Source of the DNA: Bacillota bacterium
Lineage (GTDB): Bacteria > Bacillota > Clostridia > Christensenellales > SZUA-584
Length of the DNA stretch: 11,529 bases
Reading direction: 5' to 3'
Assembly: GCA_023397655.1 (NCBI GenBank)
Contig: JAEWTW010000004.1
Location: forward strand, 1 to 11,529
Position 1 is the first letter of the stretch, and each line of letters opens with the position of its first letter. The translations under genes and the position numbers were made by a program. Of the stretch, positions 5,994-11,529 are shown in pieces. The notes under the pieces are model-generated. The model did not search any database. It was given only the letters and a program-made list of their open reading frames with translations, and was not told the origin of the DNA.

Positions 5994-7307
5994 CTAGAAA
6001 CTTTGACTTATCTTAATTGAGCCATCTCTTATTCTATGTATAGGGTACCTATTATCACATGCTTGGCAATGTATCCATTTTGTAGAAGCGGGGCGAAGCG
6101 ATAGCATAACATTATGTTCCGTACTACATATAGGACAATTTACTGTTTCAACTCTATTTTCCCATGCGGTACCATCATTAACAATATTACTTTCAGAATC
6201 CTTATGAACCGTTACACCATCAGCAGTTCTGTGAATATGAAATGATAATTTACAATATATACACTCTGGTTTAGCTGAAGAACCAACTTCATCTTTCAAC
6301 TTCCATTCATTAATTTGACCACAGTCTGGACACGAAACTAGAACAACCGACTTTTGTAATCGGTATTCTTCTTGCCTAATCTCATCAACAACTTCCTCTT
6401 CCATGCTAAATAATTCAAGTAATTGACTTAATGATACCAAAAACAACATTTTCCCTTTGGATTCTTTTCTATATTCTTCAATTAATTCATATCTAGGAAT
6501 TAGAGCTTTTCCACCAGAACGATGATACCAATCCGGCTTCTCTTCACCTGTTACGAATATCAAATCTTTTTTATGCATATTTCCCAATGTAAGGATTGTT
6601 TTCCAGATCAATAAATCTCCAATCCCTCCATCTTCTTTAGTTGAATCTTTATAGCCAGGCGGAATACTGTGCTTTTTTCTCCATGTCAAATCCTCTACTA
6701 ATGCTTCATCCTTTAAGTTATTATCAACTATGTTATCATCAGCGAATACACCTTTATATTCGTCAAATACTGGGTCAGTCCACTCCCATGATTTTATTTG
6801 ATCCAGTATTTGACGATTGTTATCGTTTATTTCTTTTTTCAAATCCTTAAGTCGCTCAATTGCTTCATTTATGTTCTTATATGCCTCGATGTTTTCTAGT
6901 ATTGGATAAGATATATCCGGACACTGAAGCTTACTTATTTTATCTGAGAGTCCTTGATGCAACTCTGTTATTTTACTAGGCCTATTACGAAGAAACTCTC
7001 TAATAACTTGAATGGGAACATAAAGCCGCTTTTCCATATGATATTTTTTGTATAGTTGAATTATCTTTTGAAATGCTGTAGCGCCCGCATTATAGGGTAA
7101 CAAAAGTACATTTGTATCAACAACAATAATCGCATCTGCTTTGACTTCATTTATACTGCGCGCATTAAACTTGAAAGTGCTTTTAGGATCAGATAAAACT
7201 TTATTCAAAATAAATACTTTTTCTATATCAATAGATGACAAAACATCATCTTTTAGGTCTGCAACTTTCCCCTCTTGTTTACCGGATCTTTCTTTATTCT
7301 CACTCAT
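5994..7307 (-). CDS. PIN-like (PIN_8/DUF4935) ribonuclease with two tandem zinc ribbons
   Basis: A 437-residue protein, probably a Mg-dependent RNase. Residues about 58-295 carry PIN-like landmarks: VVDTNVLLLPY with Asp64, VPIQVIREFLRNRP with Glu104, a charged helical insert (140-210), PPGYKD, GDLLIWK with Asp231, and FVTGEEKPDW with Asp259. These acidic residues are the expected metal ligands. A helix (about 296-318) leads to two zinc-ribbon modules: Cys326/329-349/352 and Cys391/394-414/417. Both have CxxC-x19-CxxC spacing and end in (F/Y)xIHRxxDG, so they are an internal duplication; they may bind nucleic acid or sense a target. The start ATG has AAGGAG nine bases upstream. It is the first gene of the two-gene AT-rich cassette. 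The enzymatic call is motif-based; a defence role is inferred from the partner and foreign composition. Confidence 0.85.
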   Translation of the reverse strand: MSENKERSGKQEGKVADLKDDVLSSIDIEKVFILNKVLSDPKSTFKFNARSINEVKADAIIVVDTNVLLLPYNAGATAFQKIIQLYKKYHMEKRLYVPIQVIREFLRNRPSKITELHQGLSDKISKLQCPDISYPILENIEAYKNINEAIERLKDLKKEINDNNRQILDQIKSWEWTDPVFDEYKGVFADDNIVDNNLKDEALVEDLTWRKKHSIPPGYKDSTKEDGGIGDLLIWKTILTLGNMHKKDLIFVTGEEKPDWYHRSGGKALIPRYELIEEYRKESKGKMLFLVSLSQLLELFSMEEEVVDEIRQEEYRLQKSVVLVSCPDCGQINEWKLKDEVGSSAKPECIYCKLSFHIHRTADGVTVHKDSESNIVNDGTAWENRVETVNCPICSTEHNVMLSLRPASTKWIHCQACDNRYPIHRIRDGSIKISQSF

Positions 7308-7359
7308 TAGTTCTTACTCCTTTTTCAGACGAAATAAAAAGATATAATGTAATAACAGG

Positions 7360-7388
7360 ATTATATACAAATTTCGACAAAACATAAA
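7360..7388 (-). promoter_or_regulatory. Candidate promoter of the PIN/membrane-protein operon
   Basis: On the minus strand, TTTATG (7383-7388), a 17-base spacer and a perfect TATAAT (7360-7365), about 50 bases before the PIN start codon. The -35 matches at only 3 of 6 positions. Confidence 0.5.
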
Positions 7389-7535
7389 TTTCCCCTTTTT
7401 CTATACGGAATTATCTGGTTTCGTGTATCCCGAACGTTATGGAAGGTCCCAAAACGCAAACTTGTCCAAAAACATTACGAATAAGTTACACCCGTTACGA
7501 TTTGACTAAATTATGCAGAAGAATTGGAGAATCGT

Positions 7536-7564
7536 TTGAACTCGGCCGATATGTATTATATAAT
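7536..7564 (+). promoter_or_regulatory. SigA-type promoter of ireB
   Basis: TTGAAC (7536-7541), exactly 17 bases, TATAAT (7559-7564). It lies 29 bases before the GTG start. The cassette therefore leaves ireB with its own promoter. Confidence 0.85.
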
Positions 7565-7592
7565 GAGTACATCAAATGGGGGGTAGAAAACC

Positions 7593-7862
7593 GTGACCAG
7601 TTTAAACGAGACGATGAAATTCTCACTGACAAAAGAGCTGAACAACCCGGCACGCGAAGTGATCTGGCTGGTTTGCGACGCGCTGAAAGACAAGGGCTAC
7701 GACCCCGTCAATCAGCTTGTGGGTTATATCATCTCCGGCGACCCCACTTACATCACCAGCTACAAGAACGCCCGCTCGCTGATCAAGCGCGTGGAGCGTG
7801 ACGAGCTGCTGGAGGAGTTTGTGAAGGTCTACATAGAGAACCTGGCCAAGACGGACGAATAA
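7593..7862 (+). CDS. ireB: IreB family regulatory phosphoprotein (DUF965/UPF0297)
   Basis: An 89-residue small cytoplasmic protein. The family is known from Enterococcus faecalis, where IreB is a substrate of the PASTA Ser/Thr kinase IreK and a negative regulator of cephalosporin resistance. Diagnostic motifs are ETMKF near the N-terminus, NNPAREVIWLVCDALKDKGYDPVNQLVGY and IISGDPTYITSYKNAR. Thr7, one of the two enterococcal phosphosites, is kept; position 4 is Leu rather than Thr, with Thr2/Ser3 nearby. The GTG start is favoured by GGGGGG (7578-7583) nine bases upstream and by retaining Thr7; ATG at codon 8 would remove it. It heads the conserved ireB-ruvX-DUF1292 cluster. Confidence 0.95.
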   Translation: MTSLNETMKFSLTKELNNPAREVIWLVCDALKDKGYDPVNQLVGYIISGDPTYITSYKNARSLIKRVERDELLEEFVKVYIENLAKTDE

Positions 7863-7911
7863 ACGATTCGAAGAGTTTTCGTTCCGCAGTGGTTTAATGC
7901 GCCCAAAACAT

Positions 7912-7920
7912 GGTATAATG
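7912..7920 (+). promoter_or_regulatory. Extended -10 promoter element before ruvX
   Basis: TGGTATAAT is a perfect extended -10 with no convincing -35. It abuts the 5' arm of the following terminator hairpin, so a transcript starting here (about 7927) would lack most of that arm. Confidence 0.5.
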
Positions 7921-7944
7921 AAGCCGCCAAAGCGCGGCTTTTTT
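7921..7944 (+). terminator. Rho-independent terminator between ireB and ruvX
   Basis: AAGCCGC (7921-7927), 6-base loop, GCGGCTT (7934-7940) and a T-tract to 7944: a perfect 7-bp stem. It would limit readthrough from ireB into ruvX. Confidence 0.85.
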
Positions 7945-7999
7945 GATGGCTGATTTTACAGCAAGGCCGCACTGAGAAAATAATATAAAAGGACGACGA

Positions 8000-8410
8000 A
8001 TGAAGAAGATAATGGGTATCGACATCGGCGAGAAGCGCATCGGCATCGCCATCTCCGACGCTCTGGGGTACACGGCGCAGGGCGTGGAGACGTATACGCG
8101 CACCGGTGAGGGAGACGCGGCGTATATCGCGAATAAATCGAAGGAGCTGGGCGCGTCGCTGGTGGTGGCGGGACTGCCGCTGAACATGAACGGCAGCGAA
8201 GGCCCCGCGGTGCAGAACGTGCGCGAGTTTGCCGCGCTGCTCACGGAGCTTGGCGTCGAGGTGGCGTTTCAGGACGAGCGGCTGACCACGGTGAGCGCCG
8301 AGCGCTTTCTGATCGAGGCGGACGTGTCGCGCAAGAAGCGGCGGCAGGTGGTGGACAAGCTGGCCGCGACATATATATTGCGCGCGTACCTTGACAGGCA
8401 TCCCTTTTAA
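8000..8410 (+). CDS. ruvX: RuvX/YqgF putative Holliday-junction resolvase or pre-16S nuclease
   Basis: A 136-residue RNase H-fold protein. The family has been tied both to Holliday-junction resolution and to 5' maturation of 16S rRNA (YqgF). Landmarks: MGIDIGEKRIGIAISD with catalytic Asp8, the strand VVAGLPLNMNGSEGP, VAFQDERLTTVSAE with its conserved Asp-Glu, and VDKLAATYIL with the C-terminal acid. All expected residues are present and the length is normal. AAAGGACG precedes the ATG. It is separated from ireB by a terminator and from the DUF1292 gene by 90 bases. Confidence 0.95.
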   Translation: MKKIMGIDIGEKRIGIAISDALGYTAQGVETYTRTGEGDAAYIANKSKELGASLVVAGLPLNMNGSEGPAVQNVREFAALLTELGVEVAFQDERLTTVSAERFLIEADVSRKKRRQVVDKLAATYILRAYLDRHPF

Positions 8411-8500
8411 TGGGATACTTTGCAGGACGGCGGGCTGGTATAACATACCGCCGCATAGGGAGATAATATAATCGCCCAACTCATATGAAAAGGAGATACT

Positions 8501-8824
8501 ATGAGCGACGAAGATGTAATCGTAATGATTGACGAAGAAGGCACAGAGGTGCGCTTTCTGCACATTATGACGTTCGATTTTGAGAGCAGCTTTTATGTGG
8601 CGCTGACCCCCGAGGAGTCTGTGGACGGCATCGAAAACGGCGAGGTGCTGCTGATGGAGATCATCGAGGACGAGGACGGCGAAGAAACCTACGCGCCCAT
8701 CGAGGACGAAGCCAAGATGGATAAGGTGTGGGACGAGTTCGAGCGCCTTTATTACGAGGATGAAGACGGGGAAGAAGAGCACGAGCACGGCCCCGACTGC
8801 GGCTGCGACGACGACAAGGAATAA
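8501..8824 (+). CDS. DUF1292 family protein (YrzB-like)
   Basis: A 107-residue very acidic cytoplasmic protein of unknown function. Family features: VIVMIDEEGTEVRFLHIMTFDFESSFYVALTP, then EVLLMEIIEDEDG and the DEAKMDKVWDEFERLYYEDE helix. A C-terminal tail rich in Asp/Glu with HEHGPDCGCDDD extends past the core; the two His and two Cys suggest metal binding but that is inference. AAAAGGAG sits well before the ATG. The 8411-8500 gap contains a palindrome (GGTAT-AAC-ATACC, 8437-8449) and -10-like boxes at 8439 and 8467 with no matching -35, so a separate promoter is possible but unproven. Confidence 0.92.
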   Translation: MSDEDVIVMIDEEGTEVRFLHIMTFDFESSFYVALTPEESVDGIENGEVLLMEIIEDEDGEETYAPIEDEAKMDKVWDEFERLYYEDEDGEEEHEHGPDCGCDDDKE

Positions 8825-8836
8825 GGAACTTTAGCC

Positions 8837-9496
8837 TTGCCTTACCTGTTCGCCGCGCTGCTGGGCATATTCGCCGTGGTCTACTCGGTTGTGCGCCACG
8901 GCGGCAGCCTGCCTGCCCGTATGTTTTTCAAGTGCGCCGCCAGTGTGAGCTTCGTGCTGCTGGCGGTCAGCGTGCGCACCGGCGCGCCGGACGGCTACTA
9001 TGTGCTGATACTGGCCGGGCTGTGCGCGTCACTGGCGGGAGATGTGGTGCTGCTGTTCACCGCCCGCGGCGACGGCTTTATGCTGGCGGGTATGATGGCT
9101 TTTGCGGCGGCGCATGGGTTCTATATCGCCGCTTTCTGGACGATAGCGTCCCCTTCATGGGTGGACGCTGTTTTTTTTGCCGCACTGATGACGCTGGGCG
9201 CGTCGCTGCTGCGCGCGGGGCGCGTGAAGGCGGGGCGCAGCACGGCGGTGCTGTTTGTGTATATCGCGCTGCTGTGTGCCATGGCCGCCCGAGCGATATC
9301 CATGCTGTGGGTGCGCGGTATGCCGGTGCTGTTCGGCGCATTCGCGGCGGCGGGCGGCACGCTGTTCGCGGTGTCGGATTTGCTGCTGGGCATTGAGCAG
9401 CGGACGGGCAGCAAGACGGCGGGTTCGCTGTCCACCATCGCCTACTATGCCGCGCAGGGGTTCATCGCGTTTACCGTGATGATGCTTAAGATATGA
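8837..9496 (+). CDS. YhhN/TMEM86 family (lysoplasmalogenase-like) membrane protein
   Basis: A 219-residue polytopic membrane protein with about eight hydrophobic segments. Homologues hydrolyse the vinyl-ether bond of lysoplasmalogens, which fits anaerobic Clostridia that make plasmalogens. Family marks are GLCASLAGDVVLLF with Asp69, AVSDLLLGIEQ with Asp181, and YYAAQGFIAFT near the end; the two aspartates are the conserved candidate catalytic pair. The TTG start is preceded by AAGGA (8823-8827) at workable spacing. It begins 12 bases after the DUF1292 gene, so the two are likely cotranscribed. Its last 11 bases overlap the tail of the convergent gene. Substrate is inferred from family only. 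Confidence 0.82.
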   Translation: MPYLFAALLGIFAVVYSVVRHGGSLPARMFFKCAASVSFVLLAVSVRTGAPDGYYVLILAGLCASLAGDVVLLFTARGDGFMLAGMMAFAAAHGFYIAAFWTIASPSWVDAVFFAALMTLGASLLRAGRVKAGRSTAVLFVYIALLCAMAARAISMLWVRGMPVLFGAFAAAGGTLFAVSDLLLGIEQRTGSKTAGSLSTIAYYAAQGFIAFTVMMLKI

Positions 9497-10217
9497 CGAC
9501 GCTGCCTTCCTTGAACGGGTTCTTGCGCACCGCGAGCGACCACAGGTAAGGATAACGGTGCTTCAGGTGCTTCATGTAGCCGATCCATTCGCCCACGAGC
9601 AGGCCCCAGGCGCGCGCCATGTCGCCGCCGATGTGAGAGAAGTCGCTGGCGGGCAGGTCGCCCACGTCCGTGCGGCTCTCCAGCTCGTCGATCAGGTGGT
9701 AGAGCGCCCAGAGCATATCGGTGAAGGTATCATGTTCCAGCAGGTTGGGGTTGGCGAACATCGCCAGTATCCCGGCCTTTTTTTGCGGCAACAGCGCCTT
9801 GAGCTGCTTCACGGTTTCCGCGGTGGGATGAGCGTGGTAGCTTCCTGCGCGCACATCCTTGGCGGCGGCGATAAACATCTTGTCCGTCCACTTCGCGTTC
9901 ATGTCCACCTTCTCCATGTCGGGGCCGTCCATGCAGGGCTTCAATATTTCCAGCACAGCCGTGCCCGTCTCGGTGAAAAACGCGCTGACCAGTATGCCCA
10001 GCTGCTCCAGACGCTCGCGCTTTTCCCGGGCGTTGATCACGCTCTCCAGTATGAACGTGACCAGCACGATGTGCAGCGGCAGGAACACCATGTCCTGAAA
10101 GAACAGGAAGCTGGATTCGTGCAGGTCGTGAAACAACACCTGCTGCAGTATGAAGAAAATCGCCGACAGTGCGACGAGAACGATAACGACAATATGCTGG
10201 AATTTGATTCGTTTCAT
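9486..10217 (-). CDS. Two-TM membrane protein of unknown function
   Basis: A 243-residue protein, family not named. Two membrane helices sit near the N-terminus (residues about 9-28, VVIVLVALSAIFFILQQVLF, and 38-60, FQDMVFLPLHIVLVTFILES), then a basic helix (AREKRERLEQLGILV) and a roughly 165-residue cytoplasmic alpha-helical domain with FFTETGTAVLEILKPC, a DKMFIAAAKDVRAGSY region and a conserved-looking Trp-rich end. The ATG at 10217 is chosen because GAGGTGGG precedes it at good spacing; an in-frame TTG at 10229 overlaps that site. It is monocistronic, divergent from the NlpC/P60 gene, and converges on the lysoplasmalogenase-like gene with an 11-base overlap and no terminator between them. 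Confidence 0.8.
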   Translation of the reverse strand: MKRIKFQHIVVIVLVALSAIFFILQQVLFHDLHESSFLFFQDMVFLPLHIVLVTFILESVINAREKRERLEQLGILVSAFFTETGTAVLEILKPCMDGPDMEKVDMNAKWTDKMFIAAAKDVRAGSYHAHPTAETVKQLKALLPQKKAGILAMFANPNLLEHDTFTDMLWALYHLIDELESRTDVGDLPASDFSHIGGDMARAWGLLVGEWIGYMKHLKHRYPYLWSLAVRKNPFKEGSVVIS

Positions 10218-10240
10218 AGCCCACCTCAAAAGTTTTCTTT

Positions 10241-10249
10241 ATTATAGCA
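10241..10249 (-). promoter_or_regulatory. Extended -10 promoter of the two-TM protein gene
   Basis: On the minus strand TGCTATAAT, a perfect extended -10 at 24 bases before the start codon; no good -35 at 17 bases. Nothing recognisable lies between 10250 and 10330. Confidence 0.55.
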
Positions 10250-10330
10250 TTTAAAGGCCGGTTATGGATATATGGTTACTGTCATCCGCAGTCTGAATCG
10301 CAGCCGATGCCGGGAAATTCAAACAATATT

Positions 10331-10360
10331 AAAAATCGTAAAATAATTGTAACAATTATT
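10331..10360 (+). promoter_or_regulatory. WalR-box-like element and palindrome upstream of the NlpC/P60 gene
   Basis: Contains CGTAAA-ATAAT-TGTAAC (10337-10353), 11 of 12 defined positions of the WalR consensus TGTWAH-N5-TGTWAH, 17 bases before the -35. It overlaps a perfect 19-bp palindrome AATAATTGT-A-ACAATTATT (10342-10360). Positions 10331-10353 match 693-715 at 21 of 23 bases. WalR is known to activate NlpC/P60 endopeptidase genes in Bacillus, which supports but does not prove the call. Confidence 0.5.
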
Positions 10361-10370
10361 GCCGTCCGGC

Positions 10371-10399
10371 TTGAAAAAGAGAGCGTTATCTAATAGAAT
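10371..10399 (+). promoter_or_regulatory. SigA-type promoter of the NlpC/P60 gene
   Basis: TTGAAA (10371-10376), exactly 17 bases, TAGAAT (10394-10399); 5 of 6 matches in each box. About 30 bases before the start codon. Confidence 0.8.
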
Positions 10400-10430
10400 A
10401 GACAAAGATAATGAGAAGACGGAGGATACA

Positions 10431-11529
10431 ATGCGAAGTAAACGCAGCAGACGGTATTCAAGATATGGCAGCGCTTCCGGACACGGTTCAAGCGGCAGCG
10501 GGCTGAAAAGAGCCCTGCGCTCTGCCATCGCCCGGTTCCGCCGATACAGCGGAAGAAGGCGGCTTGTTGTATTTTCTATCGCCGGTCTTATTGTGGCCGC
10601 TGCTGTGGCGCTGATCGTCTTCCTGCCGGGCAACGTGCCGGCAGTGGCTCCGCCAAACGGCAGCGCGGCGCTGGCCAACGCGGCAGACTTTGTGCCGGTG
10701 TCAGTGGACGCTTCCGCAGAGCCGTCGGCAACGCCTGTTCCCACGCCGACGCCCGTGCCCACACCGGAACCCACGCCCACGCCCACGCCGGACCCGACGC
10801 TGCAAAAGGGCGACGAGAACGAGCGCGTGCAGGAGCTGCAGAACCGGCTGATGGATCTGGGATATCTGGATGTGGACGAGACCACGCAGCTGTTCGGACC
10901 GGCCACCAAATACGCGGTGGAGCTGTTCCAGCGGCAGCATGAGCTGGATCAGGACGGCATCGCGGGGCCGCAGACGCTGCAGATGATATATGACGGAGAC
11001 GCCAAGAAATACACGCTGCTGCAGGGTACGAGCGGCGAGGATGTGGACAGCCTTCAGCGGCAGCTGGTGGACCTCGGATACATGAGCAAGACGACGGGCT
11101 ATTACGGCGACGAGACCGTGAAGGCCGTGAAGGATTTTCAGGAACGCAACGGCCTGTCCGCCGACGGCAAGACAGGCGAGCACACGCTGGAGCTGATCTA
11201 CTCGCCCGAAGCCAAGGCCAGCGCATCCAAGGCGCAGGCCGAGAAGCGCAGCGCCAACATCAAAGAGATGATCGAGGTGGCCAAGGATCAGCTGGGCAAG
11301 AAGTACATACTCGGCAACGAAGGCCCGAACTCGTTCGACTGCTCCGGCCTCGTGTATTACTGCCTGAAGAAGGCGGGATCGTCCCGCGGGCGCTACAACG
11401 CCGCCGGTTACTCCCGCGTGTCCGACTGGGAGGAGATCAAGTCGATGAACGATCTGGAGAAGGGCGACCTGCTGTTCTTCTGGAACAACGCCAAGACCAA
11501 GGTGGGCCACGTGGGCATTTACGTGGGCG
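10431..11529 (+). CDS. Membrane-anchored NlpC/P60 peptidoglycan endopeptidase, 3' end cut off
   Basis: At least 366 codons, open at the window edge. Order: a basic cytoplasmic head (1-44), a membrane anchor (about 45-66, LVVFSIAGLIVAAAVALIVF), a Ser/Ala-rich stretch, a Pro/Thr linker of TPTP-type repeats (about 100-123), two PG_binding_1 repeats (about 125-190, with GDENERVQELQNRLMDLGYL, and 197-257, with GEDVDSLQRQLVDLGYM), a linker helix, then the NlpC/P60 domain from about 275. It carries catalytic Cys304 in SFDCSGLVYY and His360 in VGHVGIYVG; the third residue lies beyond the window. Such enzymes cut D-gamma-glutamyl-diaminopimelate or cross-bridge bonds in stem peptides. GGAGG precedes the ATG. 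Placement after a WalR-like box suggests control by wall stress. Confidence 0.95.
   Translation, partial: MRSKRSRRYSRYGSASGHGSSGSGLKRALRSAIARFRRYSGRRRLVVFSIAGLIVAAAVALIVFLPGNVPAVAPPNGSAALANAADFVPVSVDASAEPSATPVPTPTPVPTPEPTPTPTPDPTLQKGDENERVQELQNRLMDLGYLDVDETTQLFGPATKYAVELFQRQHELDQDGIAGPQTLQMIYDGDAKKYTLLQGTSGEDVDSLQRQLVDLGYMSKTTGYYGDETVKAVKDFQERNGLSADGKTGEHTLELIYSPEAKASASKAQAEKRSANIKEMIEVAKDQLGKKYILGNEGPNSFDCSGLVYYCLKKAGSSRGRYNAAGYSRVSDWEEIKSMNDLEKGDLLFFWNNAKTKVGHVGIYVG

Larger units (their letters stand above)
5200..7440. other. AT-rich accessory cassette (candidate acquired island)
   Basis: Base composition and codon use switch from GC-rich to clearly AT-rich just after the isc terminator and back at ireB. 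The segment holds only the PIN-zinc-ribbon gene and the membrane protein gene, both on the minus strand against the orientation of the neighbours. No integrase, transposase, tRNA or clear flanking direct repeat was found, so the insertion mechanism is unknown and the limits are approximate. Confidence 0.65.

Noticed and set aside
7476..7498. WalR-like half-sites (TGTAAC and CGTAAC on the minus strand) between the PIN gene and ireB
   Set aside because: Half-sites are separated by three bases, not five, and lie far from a matching promoter geometry.
7439..7801. 120-codon plus-strand frame overlapping the ireB promoter and gene
   Set aside because: It spans the ireB promoter and overlaps ireB in another frame, and has no ribosome site.
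10588..11510. Long minus-strand frames opposite the NlpC/P60 gene
   Set aside because: The plus strand encodes a complete anchor-PG_binding-NlpC/P60 order; the opposite frames are shadows of the Pro/Thr linker and GC-rich codons.

Overview
The window looks like chromosomal DNA from a low-to-middling characterised, GC-rich member of the Clostridia (Bacillota), probably a gut or anaerobic lineage. The evidence is a perfect CIRCE operator, the Firmicutes-typical ireB-ruvX-DUF1292 cluster, an Rrf2/IscR-iscS-iscU iron-sulfur operon of clostridial layout, strong AGGAGG-type ribosome binding sites, and frequent TTG/GTG starts. No tRNA, rRNA or CRISPR array was seen.

Layout. (1) 1-1340: an acyl-CoA thioesterase on the minus strand, then a small heat-shock protein (Hsp20) with a textbook promoter and CIRCE operator. 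(2) 1340-2690: no gene, but a mosaic of repeats. Four copies of a ~165-bp palindromic element (A) with ~50-bp terminal inverted repeats, and two copies of a ~175-bp element (B), are arranged as A-B-A-A-B-A. (3) 2730-5190: iscR-iscS-iscU operon, then a 54-aa YtxH-like membrane protein and a strong terminator. (4) About 5200-7440: a markedly AT-rich two-gene cassette on the minus strand. It encodes a PIN-like (PIN_8/DUF4935 type) nuclease fused to two tandem zinc ribbons, and a single-pass membrane protein resembling abortive-infection proteins. It sits where many clostridia carry mnmA/alaS, between the iscSU block and ireB, and is the best candidate here for an undescribed defence-type system. 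(5) 7536-9496: ireB, ruvX, a DUF1292 protein and a YhhN/lysoplasmalogenase-like membrane protein. (6) 9486-11529: a convergent two-TM protein of unknown function, then a divergently oriented membrane-anchored NlpC/P60 wall hydrolase with two peptidoglycan-binding repeats, cut by the window end.

How the genes work together. IscR probably senses cluster status and controls IscS (sulfur donor) and IscU (scaffold). IreB, a target of PASTA kinases in enterococci, and the NlpC/P60 hydrolase both concern the cell envelope. A 23-bp near-identical element that resembles a WalR box lies just upstream of both the hsp20 and the NlpC/P60 promoters, suggesting one envelope-stress regulator links the two. 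Assignments rest on reading motifs by eye; no database search was run.
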